This document shows positions 48,401 to 56,554 of a stretch of 64,000 nt of DNA, one piece after another (the first letter of the stretch is position 1; each line of letters opens with the position of its first letter). Source of the stretch: JAVJST01 sp965229715 (lineage in GTDB: Bacteria > Pseudomonadota > Alphaproteobacteria > Rhodospirillales > Casp-alpha2); the NCBI GenBank assembly GCA_965229715.1, contig CBDDJL010000002.1, positions 2,356,001-2,420,000 on the forward strand. The letters are read 5' to 3'. The notes under the pieces are model-generated. The model did no database searches. It was given only the letters and a program-made list of their open reading frames with translations, and had not been told where the DNA came from. Position numbers and translations under genes: made by a program.

Positions 48401-49582
48401 ATGGACATTCACGAGTATCAAGCAAAGGAAATCCTCGCCGGGTTCGGCGTTCGGGTACCGCGCGGGGGCGTCGCCTACAGCCCCGAACAGGCGGCCTACC
48501 GGGCGACCGAGATCGGCGGCCGTAAATGGGCCGTGAAGGCGCAAATTCATTCCGGCGCCCGCGGCAAGGCCGGCGGCATCAAGATTTGCGAAAGCGCCAA
48601 CGACGTGCAGGACGCGGCGGCTGAGCTTCTCGGCAAGCGCCTGGTGACGCACCAGACCGGCCCGCGCGGCAAGCTGATTCACCGGCTCTATATCGAGGAA
48701 GCGACCAGCTTCAAGCAGGAGATCTATCTCGGTTTCGTGCTCGACCGTAAGTCGGAACGCGTCATGGTCGTGGCGTCGGCCGCCGGCGGCATGGAAATCG
48801 AGGAGATTTCCGCCAACGAACCGGACTCGGTCATCCGCGTCAGCGTCGAACCGGCCGTCGGCATGCAGCCGTTCCAGGCTCGCGAGATCGCCTTCGGACT
48901 CAAGCTCGACCCAGCGCTGATCAGCCAGGCGGCCAAGTTCATCCTCGCCTGCTATCGCGCATTCCGCGATCTCGACGCGACCATGGTGGAGATCAATCCG
49001 CTGGTCGTCACGGAAGACGACGAACTGGTCGCGCTCGACGCCAAGATGTCGTTCGACGACAACGCGCTGTTTCGTCGGCCGAGCATCGCCGAGCTGCGCG
49101 ACAAGAGCCAGGAAGACCCGCGCGAAACCAAGGCCGCCGATCGCGGTCTCAGCTACGTCGGTCTCGAGGGCAACATCGGCTGCATGATCAACGGCGCCGG
49201 CCTCGCCATGGCGACCATGGACATGATCAAGCACGCCGGCGGCGAGCCCGCCAACTTCCTCGACATCGGCGGCGGCGCGACCCCGGAACGAGTCGAAAAG
49301 GCCTTTAATTTGGTGCTGTCGGACGAGGGCGTTGACGCCATCCTCATCAACATCTTCGCCGGCATCAACCGTTGTGACTGGGTCGCCGAGGGCGTCGTCC
49401 AGGCGTTCCGCAACCTGAAGCCGGAGATTCCCGTCATCGTGCGGTTGTCGGGTACGAATGTCGAGGAAGGTCGCAAGATTTTGGTCGACAGCGGCCTGCC
49501 CATCCAGGCTGCGACCACCCTCGCGGAAGCTGCCGAAATGGCGGTCCGTGCCGTCGGCAACAGCGCCCCGAACGCGGCTTAA
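48401..49582 (+). CDS. mtkA: Malate-CoA ligase beta subunit
   Basis: This 393-residue ATP-grasp protein is related to succinyl-CoA synthetase beta. The N-terminus MDIHEYQAKEILAGFGVRVP, the ALDAKMSFDDNALFRR segment and the GGEPANFLDIGGGATPERVE motif follow the malate thiokinase pattern. The sequence closely resembles Methylorubrum MtkA as I recall it. With mtkB it makes malyl-CoA from malate in the serine cycle. Succinyl-CoA synthetase is the alternative, but the aminotransferase neighbour supports MtkA. It lies 41 bases after the aminotransferase. Confidence 0.87.
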   Translation: MDIHEYQAKEILAGFGVRVPRGGVAYSPEQAAYRATEIGGRKWAVKAQIHSGARGKAGGIKICESANDVQDAAAELLGKRLVTHQTGPRGKLIHRLYIEEATSFKQEIYLGFVLDRKSERVMVVASAAGGMEIEEISANEPDSVIRVSVEPAVGMQPFQAREIAFGLKLDPALISQAAKFILACYRAFRDLDATMVEINPLVVTEDDELVALDAKMSFDDNALFRRPSIAELRDKSQEDPRETKAADRGLSYVGLEGNIGCMINGAGLAMATMDMIKHAGGEPANFLDIGGGATPERVEKAFNLVLSDEGVDAILINIFAGINRCDWVAEGVVQAFRNLKPEIPVIVRLSGTNVEEGRKILVDSGLPIQAATTLAEAAEMAVRAVGNSAPNAA

Positions 49583-49600
49583 GAGGCAGGAAACAGAGAG

Positions 49601-50479
49601 ATGAGCATCATCATCGACGACAAGACCCCGGTCATCGTTCAGGGCTTCACCGGCAAGATCGGATCGTTCCACGCCCAGGAAATGATCGAGTACGGCACCA
49701 ATCTGGTCGGTGGCGTGACCCCCGGCAAGGGCGGCGCCGAGCATCTCGGCCGGCCCGTGTTCGACACCGTCAAGCAGGCGGTTGCCGAGACCGGCGCGAC
49801 GACCAGCATCGTCTTCGTGCCGCCGCCGTTCGCGGCCGATTCCATCATGGAGGCCGCCGACGCGGGTCTCGCGACCTGCTGCGTCATCACGGATGGAATT
49901 CCCGCACAGGACATGATGCGCGTAAAACGCTATCTGCGCCGCTACAAGAAGGAAAAACGCATGCGCCTTCTCGGCCCGAATTGCGCCGGCACCATCTCGC
50001 CGGGTAAGTCGATGCTGGGCATCATGCCGGGGCACATTTATTTGCCCGGCAATATCGGCATCGTCGGGCGTTCCGGCACGCTCGGGTACGAAGCCGCGAG
50101 CCAACTCAAGGACCTCGGTATCGGCGTCTCGACCAGCGTCGGCATCGGCGGCGATCCGATCAACGGCAGTTCGTTCAAGGACATTCTCGAGCTGTTCGAG
50201 GCCGATTCGGAAACCCACGCGGTCATGCTGATCGGCGAAATCGGCGGCCCGCAGGAGGCCGAGGCGGCCGAGTACATCCGCGATCACATGTCGAAACCCG
50301 TGATCGCCTATGTCGCGGGTCTCACGGCGCCGAAAGGCAAGCGCATGGGTCACGCCGGCGCCATCATTTCCGCGTTCGGCGAGAGCGCCGACGAAAAGGT
50401 CGAAATTCTCTCCGAGGCCGGCGTGCATGTCGCGCACCGCCCGTCCGACATGGGATCCACCATCGCTTCCGTACTGTAA
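49601..50479 (+). CDS. mtkB: Malate-CoA ligase alpha subunit
   Basis: This 292-residue protein binds CoA and carries the phosphohistidine. It begins MSIIIDDKTPVIVQGFTGKI. The CoA-binding GGVTPGKGG and the VKRYLRRYKKEKRMRLLGPN segment are typical of MtkB, and the phosphorylated His is in KGKRMGHAGAIISAFG. It starts 18 bases after mtkA. Together they complete the malate-activating step of the serine cycle. A strong terminator follows, ending the operon. Confidence 0.88.
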   Translation: MSIIIDDKTPVIVQGFTGKIGSFHAQEMIEYGTNLVGGVTPGKGGAEHLGRPVFDTVKQAVAETGATTSIVFVPPPFAADSIMEAADAGLATCCVITDGIPAQDMMRVKRYLRRYKKEKRMRLLGPNCAGTISPGKSMLGIMPGHIYLPGNIGIVGRSGTLGYEAASQLKDLGIGVSTSVGIGGDPINGSSFKDILELFEADSETHAVMLIGEIGGPQEAEAAEYIRDHMSKPVIAYVAGLTAPKGKRMGHAGAIISAFGESADEKVEILSEAGVHVAHRPSDMGSTIASVL

Positions 50480-50517
50480 CTCCTTTTTCCCAACGTCCTC
50501 GGGAGTTATGGTTCTTA

Positions 50518-50552
50518 GGGCTGACCGCGAAATACCGGTCAGCCCCTTTTTT
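50518..50552 (+). terminator. Rho-independent terminator after mtkB
   Basis: GGGCTGACCG pairs perfectly with CGGTCAGCCC around an eight-base loop, followed by C and six T residues. It lies about 40 bases after the mtkB stop codon and separates the serine-cycle operon from the sulfite-assimilation operon. Confidence 0.9.
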
Positions 50553-50569
50553 ACCCATATTAAACACTT

Positions 50570-50602
50570 AAAAAATGTGATTTATGGTATTTCACATTTT
50601 TC
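50570..50602. promoter_or_regulatory. Inverted repeat upstream of the sulfite-assimilation operon
   Basis: AAAAATGTGA (50571-50580) and TCACATTTTT (50592-50601) are perfectly complementary, separated by 11 bases. The dyad sits directly upstream of the -35 box, in an unusually AT-rich block for this genome. Its position fits an activator or repressor site for sulfur-source control. Which regulator binds is unknown. Confidence 0.6.
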
Positions 50603-50603
50603 T

Positions 50604-50632
50604 TTGACATTATTCATCAATTTACGTACTCT
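50604..50632 (+). promoter_or_regulatory. Promoter of the sulfite-assimilation operon
   Basis: A perfect TTGACA at 50604-50609 is followed after 17 bases by TACTCT as a weak -10 box, about 55 bases upstream of the DUF2849 start. A direct repeat, TTTACGTA twice with three bases between, overlaps the -10 region (50621-50639). A weak -10 with an upstream dyad suggests activator-dependent expression. Confidence 0.55.
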
Positions 50633-50688
50633 TTACGTAATTCGAAATCAGGCGCAATTCGACATGCGCCGCATACAGGAACAGAGCC

Positions 50689-51036
50689 ATGAGCTTGCAA
50701 ATCGTCACCGCCAACCGTCTTATCGATGGTGCCGTCGTCTATTTCACGATGGACGGCCAGTGGACCATCTGGATTTCCGAAGCGTGCATCGCCGAAACCG
50801 AGAGCGAGGCCGAGGCCCTGCTCAAGTCGGCCGAGCAGTCCGTTGCCGATAACGAGGTTGTCGAGGCCTATCTGATCGAGGTTCGCACCGAGGCCAGCAC
50901 CATCAAGCCGGTGCGCTACCGCGAGGCGATCCGCTCCAAGGGTCCGACCACGCACCCGCATCACGGACGCGATGTCTCGAACGTCATCGCTGGCACGGGC
51001 GGCAGCACGACCCAGACCTTTCTGAACGGTCTCTGA
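50689..51036 (+). CDS. DUF2849-family protein of the sulfite reductase operon
   Basis: This 115-residue soluble protein begins MSLQIVTANRLIDGAVVYFT. It matches the DUF2849 family, which in alphaproteobacteria regularly precedes the sulfite/nitrite reductase gene. There is a short beta-rich N-terminal half, a helix-forming ETESEAEALLKSAEQSVAD segment and a polar tail. Its function is not established; an accessory or electron-transfer role in sulfite reduction is inferred from conserved context. It is the first gene of the operon. Confidence 0.78.
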   Translation: MSLQIVTANRLIDGAVVYFTMDGQWTIWISEACIAETESEAEALLKSAEQSVADNEVVEAYLIEVRTEASTIKPVRYREAIRSKGPTTHPHHGRDVSNVIAGTGGSTTQTFLNGL

Positions 51037-51119
51037 TCTCCCTGTCACCCGGTCCGGCGGCCCGCCCGACTTGATCGCGCGGGCCGTTCCCTCATAGAGT
51101 GCCGCCCGGAGAGGCAAAC

Positions 51120-52775
51120 ATGTACCGTTACGACGAGTTCGATCACGCGTTCGTCAAGCAGCGCGTCGCCCAGTTCCGCGATCAGGTCGATCGCCGGCTC
51201 GAGGGTGCGCTGACCGAGAACGAGTTCAAGCCGCTGCGCCTGATGAACGGCGTCTATCTGCAGTTGCACGCCTATATGCTGCGGGTCGCCATTCCCTATG
51301 GCGTGTTGTCATCGCGCCAACTCCGAATGCTGGCTCATATCGCGCGAACCTATGACAAGGATTTCGGCCACTTCACGACGCGTCAGAACATTCAGTACAA
51401 CTGGCCCAGGTTGCAGGACGTACCGGATATCCTGAGCGACCTCGCCGAGGTCGAGATGCACGCCATCCAGACCAGCGGCAACTGCATCCGCAACGTAACC
51501 TCCGATCCGTTCGCCGGCGTCGCCGCCGACGAGCTTGAGGACCCGCGGGTCTATTGCGAAATCATCCGCCAGTGGTCGACCCTGCACCCCGAGTTCGCGT
51601 TCCTGCCGCGCAAGTTCAAGATTGCGGTGGCCGGCGCAGAGACCGACCGTGCAGCGGTCAAATTTCATGATATCGGTATCTATATTCGCCGGAACGACGA
51701 CGGCGAAATCGGCTTCGAGATTTTGGTCGGCGGCGGCCAGGGCCGAACGCCAATGGTCGCCCAGACCGTGCGCGAATTCCTGCCGAAGACGCATCTGATC
51801 TCGTATCTCGAGGCGATCCTGCGCGTCTACAACAAGCTCGGCCGCCGCGACAACAAATACAAGGCGCGCATCAAAATTCTGGTTCACGCCACCGGCATCG
51901 AGGAATTTACGCGCCTCGTCGAAGAGGAATGGGCCGTCATCAAGGACCGGGATTACGATCTGCCGGCCGACGAGATGCAGCGCATTCAGGCCTATTTCGC
52001 GCCGCCCGAATACGAGAAGCTCGACGCCGTCGACCGCGATTTCGAGAACGCAAAGTTCAGCGACGCGGACTTCAACGACTGGTGCATGCGGAATGTCGAC
52101 GGCCACAAACAGCCGGGTTACGGTATCGTTACCGTGTCGCTCAAACCAGTCGGCGGTGTTCCGGGCGACGCCACATCGAGCGAAATGGATTTGCTCGCCG
52201 ATCTTGCCGACAAATACAGCATGGGCGAAATTCGTGTCACCTTCCGCCAGAACCTCGTCCTGCCTAATGTCAGGCTCGCGGACATGCAGGCACTGTACGA
52301 GACTCTTCGCGAGAACGGTCTGGCCACGCCCAACAAGGACCTTGTGACCGACATCATCGCGTGCCCCGGTCTCGATTACTGCTCGCTCGCCAATGCCCGC
52401 GCGATCCCGGTTTCGCAGCGCATTTCCGAACGTCTTGCGGACCTGAAGCGCCAGCATGATATCGGCGATCTGCACCTCAACATCTCTGGCTGCATCAATG
52501 CCTGCGGCCATCATCACTCGGCCGCCATCGGCCTCTTGGGCGTCGACCGGCGCGGCGAGGAATACTACCAGATCACGTTGGGCGGCAGCGCCTTCGAGGA
52601 CGCCTCCGTCGGCAAGATCGTCGGTCCGGCGTTCTCGTCGGACGGTGTCACCGATGCCGTCGAAAAAGTCGTCGAGACCTACATCGGCATCCGTGAGGAC
52701 GGTGAGCGTTTCCTCGATACCTACCGGCGCGTCGGACTCGATCCGTTCAAGGAGGCGCTTTATGGCGCTGATTAA
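51120..52775 (+). CDS. cysI: Sulfite/nitrite reductase hemoprotein
   Basis: This 551-residue enzyme binds siroheme and a [4Fe-4S] cluster and reduces sulfite to sulfide with six electrons. Cluster Cys residues are in IIACPGLDYCSLANARA and NISGCINACGHHHSAAIG, the canonical pattern. The start MYRYDEFDHAFVKQRV at 51120 follows GAGAGG. The gene overlaps the DUF934 gene by 14 bases and lies upstream of siroheme genes, which favours assimilatory sulfite reduction. Assimilatory nitrite reductase has the same fold and cannot be excluded on sequence alone. Confidence 0.85.
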   Translation: MYRYDEFDHAFVKQRVAQFRDQVDRRLEGALTENEFKPLRLMNGVYLQLHAYMLRVAIPYGVLSSRQLRMLAHIARTYDKDFGHFTTRQNIQYNWPRLQDVPDILSDLAEVEMHAIQTSGNCIRNVTSDPFAGVAADELEDPRVYCEIIRQWSTLHPEFAFLPRKFKIAVAGAETDRAAVKFHDIGIYIRRNDDGEIGFEILVGGGQGRTPMVAQTVREFLPKTHLISYLEAILRVYNKLGRRDNKYKARIKILVHATGIEEFTRLVEEEWAVIKDRDYDLPADEMQRIQAYFAPPEYEKLDAVDRDFENAKFSDADFNDWCMRNVDGHKQPGYGIVTVSLKPVGGVPGDATSSEMDLLADLADKYSMGEIRVTFRQNLVLPNVRLADMQALYETLRENGLATPNKDLVTDIIACPGLDYCSLANARAIPVSQRISERLADLKRQHDIGDLHLNISGCINACGHHHSAAIGLLGVDRRGEEYYQITLGGSAFEDASVGKIVGPAFSSDGVTDAVEKVVETYIGIREDGERFLDTYRRVGLDPFKEALYGAD

Positions 52776-53268
52776 GGACGGCGCGCTGGCAGACGATCCG
52801 TTCGTCAATCTTGACGACGACGATGCCCTGCCCGCTTCGGGCCCCGTTTCGGTTACCTCGGCCCGCTGGTTTGCGGACCGCGATGCGCTGATCGGCCACG
52901 ACGGCGATATCGCCGTGCGCCTCGGAAACGATCAGGACACCGAAGCCATCGCCGCCGACCTCGAACGCATCGCCGCCATTTTTATCGAGTTCCCGAGCTT
53001 CAGCGACGGCCGCGGCTTTTCGCAGGCCCGCGAACTCCGCGAAGAGCACGGCTTCGGCGGCGAGATTCGCGCGCGCGGCCATATCATTCGCGACCAGTAC
53101 CTGTTCCTGCACCGTTGCGGCGTCGATGCCGTGGAGGTCGAGGGCGACGACGCGCTCGGCGAGTGGAACAAGGCGATGGAGGAATTCTCGACCTTCTATC
53201 AGCGTACGGTCGACGAACGCACCCCGGCGATGGCACTGCGCCGGCGCGGCGGCAAGGCGGCGAATTGA
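52762..53268 (+). CDS. DUF934-family protein linked to sulfite reduction
   Basis: This 168-residue protein starts MALIKDGALADDPFVNLDD with a strong AAGGAGG site inside the end of cysI. The conserved core IAAIFIEFPSFSDGRGFSQARELRE and IIRDQYLFLHRCGVDAVEV match DUF934. The family almost always accompanies cysI in proteobacteria and is thought to supply or replace the flavoprotein electron donor. That role is inferred. The 14-base overlap means tight translational coupling. Confidence 0.82.
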   Translation: MALIKDGALADDPFVNLDDDDALPASGPVSVTSARWFADRDALIGHDGDIAVRLGNDQDTEAIAADLERIAAIFIEFPSFSDGRGFSQARELREEHGFGGEIRARGHIIRDQYLFLHRCGVDAVEVEGDDALGEWNKAMEEFSTFYQRTVDERTPAMALRRRGGKAAN

Positions 53269-53362
53269 CCCGGAATTAACGGGGAATTTGATCGCAAACG
53301 GGACTGACAGCACGCCCCGGCGCGGCTAGACTCCGGGCACGGGTCAGAGAAAGTCCAAGACC

Positions 53363-54151
53363 GTGACACAGACGCAGCACTCCCCAAGAGTATCCCTGGT
53401 CGGCGCCGGTCCGGGCGATCCCGGCCTGCTGACCATGACGGCGTACCGCTACCTGCAGGACGCCGACGTCGTGGTTTACGACAAGCTGGTCTCCGACGCG
53501 GTGCTCGACCTCATTCCGCAGGGAACGACCCGCATCTTCGCCGGCAAGACGGCGAGCAACCACTACATGCCCCAGGATCAGATCAACGGACTGCTGGTCA
53601 GCCTCGCCGAAGCCGGGCGTCGTGTCGTGCGCCTCAAGGGTGGCGACCCGTTCGTGTTCGGGCGTGGCGGCGAGGAAGCGCTACATCTGGCGCAACACGG
53701 CATCGATTTCGACGTCGTGCCGGGCATCACCTCGTCGGCGGCCTGCGCGGCCTATGCCGGCATCCCCCTGACCCACCGGGAACTCGCCCACAGCGTGCGC
53801 TTCGTCACCGGCCATACCCGCGCCGGAACCGAACTCGACCTCAACTGGTCTAGCCTCGCCGATCCGGAAACCACGCTTGTCGTTTACATGGGCATGATCA
53901 ACGTCGAGACGATCACCGCGAAACTGATCGAGGCCGGTCTCGATCCGGCGACACCGGCCGCCGCCATCAACATGGGCACCCGGCCGGAGCAACGCGTCGT
54001 GCGCACCCGGCTCGACAGCCTGGCCGCGGAGGCCCGTGCCGCCGAACTGGTCGGCGCGACCCTGCTGGTCATCGGCAAGGTCGTCGCCATGGCCGACGAC
54101 CTGACCTGGTTCGTACCCGATAACCTTGAGGCCGGCCAGGCCCATGGCTGA
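53363..54151 (+). CDS. cobA: Uroporphyrinogen-III C-methyltransferase
   Basis: This 262-residue SAM-dependent enzyme makes precorrin-2, the precursor of siroheme and cobalamin. SAM-binding segments VSLVGAGPGDPGLLTMTA, VRLKGGDPFVFGRGGEEA and VVPGITSSAACAAYAGIPLT are complete. The start is a GTG at 53363 with only a weak ribosome-binding site. It is the single-domain form, lacking the dehydrogenase/chelatase part of CysG. Its end overlaps the chelatase-like gene by eight bases, so siroheme synthesis is encoded here for the neighbouring sulfite reductase. Confidence 0.9.
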   Translation: MTQTQHSPRVSLVGAGPGDPGLLTMTAYRYLQDADVVVYDKLVSDAVLDLIPQGTTRIFAGKTASNHYMPQDQINGLLVSLAEAGRRVVRLKGGDPFVFGRGGEEALHLAQHGIDFDVVPGITSSAACAAYAGIPLTHRELAHSVRFVTGHTRAGTELDLNWSSLADPETTLVVYMGMINVETITAKLIEAGLDPATPAAAINMGTRPEQRVVRTRLDSLAAEARAAELVGATLLVIGKVVAMADDLTWFVPDNLEAGQAHG

Positions 54152-54974
54152 CGCCCCGGCGCCGTTCGCCGACGCCACCGTCATGCTGCTCGCGCACGGA
54201 TCGGAAGCCGCCGCGTCCGGTGCCGATCAGGCCCGCACGCATGCAGCCGATTTGCAAGCGACGGGCAAGTTCCGCCGGGTGATCGCCGCGTTCCTGCGCG
54301 ACGAGCCGACGCCGGCGAACGTTTTGGATACCTTCCCCGAAGGCGATGTCTATGTCGTCCCGTTCATGGCCGGCGAGGGCTATTCGCTGGAACGCCTGAT
54401 CCCCGATGCACTGGCCCAGGCCGGCAGCCGCATCCGCATGTGCCGTGCCGTCGGCGCCCATCCGGCGGTCCCGAACTGGGCGTTCGACCATCTGGCGGAC
54501 TATGCCGTCCGCAACGCATTGCCGATGACGGAAACATCGGTGCTGATCGTCGCCCACGGCACAAACCGCAACCCCGACAATTTCGACCGCGCCCGTGAGG
54601 CCGTGAAAGCCGTCGAGGAGCGCGGTATCTCGGCCCATATCGACGCCGTGTTTCTGGATCAGGAGCCCCGCGTCGGCGCATGGCGAGACCACGTCCGTCC
54701 CGGTAACGTGCTGGTCCTGCCCTATCTGATGGCGCTCGGACGACATGGCCGTCACGATATCCCCGATGCGCTCGGTATTCGTGGCCGGGGCTTGGCGGAA
54801 CGACTGGCGGCCGGCGATATCGCCGGCCCGTTCGAAACCGACGATCACACGATCCACTACGGCCCCCTGCTCGGTGCCTGCCCGCTGATCCCGGAAATCG
54901 TCATCCAGCATGTCCGTGACGGCCAGACACACGCAAACGAGGCCGTCGACGAAGGCGATCGTACTTTTCCTTAA
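54144..54974 (+). CDS. CbiX-type sirohydrochlorin chelatase, two-domain
   Basis: This 276-residue protein contains two chelatase half-domains. The first begins VMLLAHGSEAAASGADQAR, the second VLIVAHGTNRNPDNFDRAR; each has the catalytic His in the LLAHG/IVAHG motif. The repeated domain architecture resembles long CbiX/SirB proteins that insert cobalt or iron into sirohydrochlorin. The overlap with cobA and nearness to cysI favour iron insertion to give siroheme. The precorrin-2 dehydrogenase step is not encoded nearby. The ATG at 54144 is chosen over an upstream TTG. Confidence 0.75.
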   Translation: MADAPAPFADATVMLLAHGSEAAASGADQARTHAADLQATGKFRRVIAAFLRDEPTPANVLDTFPEGDVYVVPFMAGEGYSLERLIPDALAQAGSRIRMCRAVGAHPAVPNWAFDHLADYAVRNALPMTETSVLIVAHGTNRNPDNFDRAREAVKAVEERGISAHIDAVFLDQEPRVGAWRDHVRPGNVLVLPYLMALGRHGRHDIPDALGIRGRGLAERLAAGDIAGPFETDDHTIHYGPLLGACPLIPEIVIQHVRDGQTHANEAVDEGDRTFP

Positions 54975-55080
54975 TTCGTACTGAACTGTTTCAGATACGA
55001 CCGTGGCAGAAGCACGCACTGTACGTACGCCAACGGAGTGCTAAGCTTGGCGTGCGGCCTTTTGTTGGGTCGGTTACGGA
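54975..55080. other. Intergenic region after the siroheme genes
   Basis: This 106-base gap contains a short hairpin at 54981-54994 (CTGAA-CTGT-TTCAG) just after the chelatase stop codon. It has no T-run. Nothing else stands out. Confidence 0.3.
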
Positions 55081-55458
55081 ATGACCAGAAACCTCACAAT
55101 TTTCCTGATCGTCACCTTCTGCATGTTCCTGCCGGGCGCCGGTCATGCCGTGGCCGGTTGTACGGAGTCGGATGCGCTGCGTACGTCGCTCGACGCCTCA
55201 GACGATGACGCGTTTTGCGATGCGACCCGGCGCAACTTGGACAGCAACGTCGTGGGAACGCTGAACGCTTGGAAGAACCCGAAAACCGGGAACGCAGGTA
55301 CCGTGCAGTTCATCTTACGTTACCGCTCCGAAGGGAGCGAATGCCGCAAGATCTGGCACACCCTACGTCAGTCCGCGGGCAAAACCCAGGTCTGGGAGGT
55401 CAATGCCTGCAAGACGGATGACGCCTGGGCATTGTCGCAAACCCCAAAACCGCTCTGA
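55081..55458 (+). CDS. Small exported protein of unknown function
   Basis: This 125-residue protein begins with a clear signal peptide (MTRNLTIFLIVTFCMFLPGA, cleavage probably after HAVA). The mature part has four Cys, likely two disulfides, and a C-terminal pattern NAWKNPKTGNAGTVQF followed by WHTLRQSAGKTQVWEVNACK. That pattern resembles the C-terminal half of bacterial 16-17 kDa surface-antigen-like proteins. It is periplasmic or outer-membrane associated by inference. It is convergent with the LysR gene; no clear operon partner. Confidence 0.65.
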   Translation: MTRNLTIFLIVTFCMFLPGAGHAVAGCTESDALRTSLDASDDDAFCDATRRNLDSNVVGTLNAWKNPKTGNAGTVQFILRYRSEGSECRKIWHTLRQSAGKTQVWEVNACKTDDAWALSQTPKPL

Positions 55459-55521
55459 TCCATGCGAAACGCGGTTCTGCTGGCTGCCGCCATTCTTTGG
55501 CGAGGTTTGCAATCCCTCGTT

Positions 55522-56436
55522 TTACACTCGCGGCGAGTGCTCGCGCAGTAGATCGACGAACGTGCGCTCGACAAGGTTAAGCGCCGTGCTGCGCTTCGTG
55601 ACGATTTCGATCGTCGTTATTGCCCGGAACCGCTCCGGCAAAATACTGGCCATCCGGCCGGTATCGATCCATTGGCGTGCATAGCTGACGGGTAAGTAAC
55701 CGATGTACAGCCCGGTCAGTATCAGATGAGCGATACTCTCTATCTGATGCCCGGTCGACGTCGACGGCAGCTTCGCGGTCTTCGACGATACCGTCTCCTC
55801 GGCAAGATAGGACCGGCTGGCATAATCGAAACCGCCCAGCCCGGCAGGTTCGCGGCCTGCGCGCGCGTCGTCGAAAGCGGGGTGTCCTGCACCGCAGAAG
55901 AGTTCGAGCGGATCGGTGTAGAGCGCTTCGTAAACGAGTCCGGGACGCTTTTGGTGAAAAACGCCAATCCCGATCGGCGCCCGTTGCTCCAGCACCATGT
56001 GTTCGATCTGATCCGGGGCCAGGGACATCAAATCAATCGTGACACCTGGTCCCTTGTGTTTGAGTGCGCGGAGCGCCGGCGCCAACGGCGCCTGCTCGTC
56101 GTTCACCCAGTTGTCGATTGTCGCAATCGTCAATTCCCCGATCAGTTCGCCGCGCAGCGCACCGACTTCCGTACGAAACTGCTCGACCGAGGAAAACAGG
56201 CGCTGGACCGCGGCATAAACCTGGCGACCCTTGTCGGTGAGTCGGAACCCGCTTCTACCACGCTGACACAGACGCACGCCGAGTCGGCCTTCGAGATCGG
56301 ATATGCTGCGGCTGATCGCGGACGCGCTGAGATTCAGTGAAATCTGGGCGGGAGCGAAGCCGCCGGACTCCGCAACGGTCATGAAGATCGACAGCAGCCG
56401 CATGTCGATGCGGGAGACGGTGGCATAGAGTGACAT
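55522..56436 (-). CDS. LysR-family transcriptional regulator
   Basis: This 304-residue regulator has an N-terminal winged helix (RLLSIFMTVAESGGFAPAQI, then SASAISRSISDLEGRLGVRL) and a C-terminal effector-binding domain. It is divergent from the deiminase-fold gene across a 118-base AT-rich gap with an inverted repeat, the standard layout for a LysR regulator controlling a neighbouring catabolic cluster. The inducer is probably a substrate or intermediate of that cluster, but nothing in the sequence identifies it. Confidence 0.9.
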   Translation of the reverse strand: MSLYATVSRIDMRLLSIFMTVAESGGFAPAQISLNLSASAISRSISDLEGRLGVRLCQRGRSGFRLTDKGRQVYAAVQRLFSSVEQFRTEVGALRGELIGELTIATIDNWVNDEQAPLAPALRALKHKGPGVTIDLMSLAPDQIEHMVLEQRAPIGIGVFHQKRPGLVYEALYTDPLELFCGAGHPAFDDARAGREPAGLGGFDYASRSYLAEETVSSKTAKLPSTSTGHQIESIAHLILTGLYIGYLPVSYARQWIDTGRMASILPERFRAITTIEIVTKRSTALNLVERTFVDLLREHSPRV

Positions 56437-56456
56437 ATTTATTTTACAATTTAGGC

Positions 56457-56492
56457 AAGTTACGTTTCTTTTATTGTCATTTTTTGTAACTT
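56457..56492. promoter_or_regulatory. Inverted repeat between LysR regulator and deiminase-fold gene
   Basis: AAGTTAC (56457-56463) and GTAACTT (56486-56492) are complementary arms 22 bases apart in an AT-rich divergent region. Spacing of two half-sites on about two helical turns fits binding by a LysR-type tetramer. This is a candidate operator. Confidence 0.45.
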
Positions 56493-56554
56493 AATCCTGC
56501 CCTACGATCAATCGGAGAACGGTTTTCGATTCAACGGTAGGGAGACATCCGGAT

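Noticed and set aside
48368..50437. A 689-codon minus-strand open frame spanning both mtkA and mtkB
   Set aside because: It covers two convincing plus-strand genes and the gap between them. Its Asp/Arg/His/Ala-rich composition is typical of antisense shadows.
51309..52808. A 499-codon minus-strand open frame opposite cysI
   Set aside because: The plus strand has complete siroheme and iron-sulfur motifs. The antisense frame has no recognisable domain.
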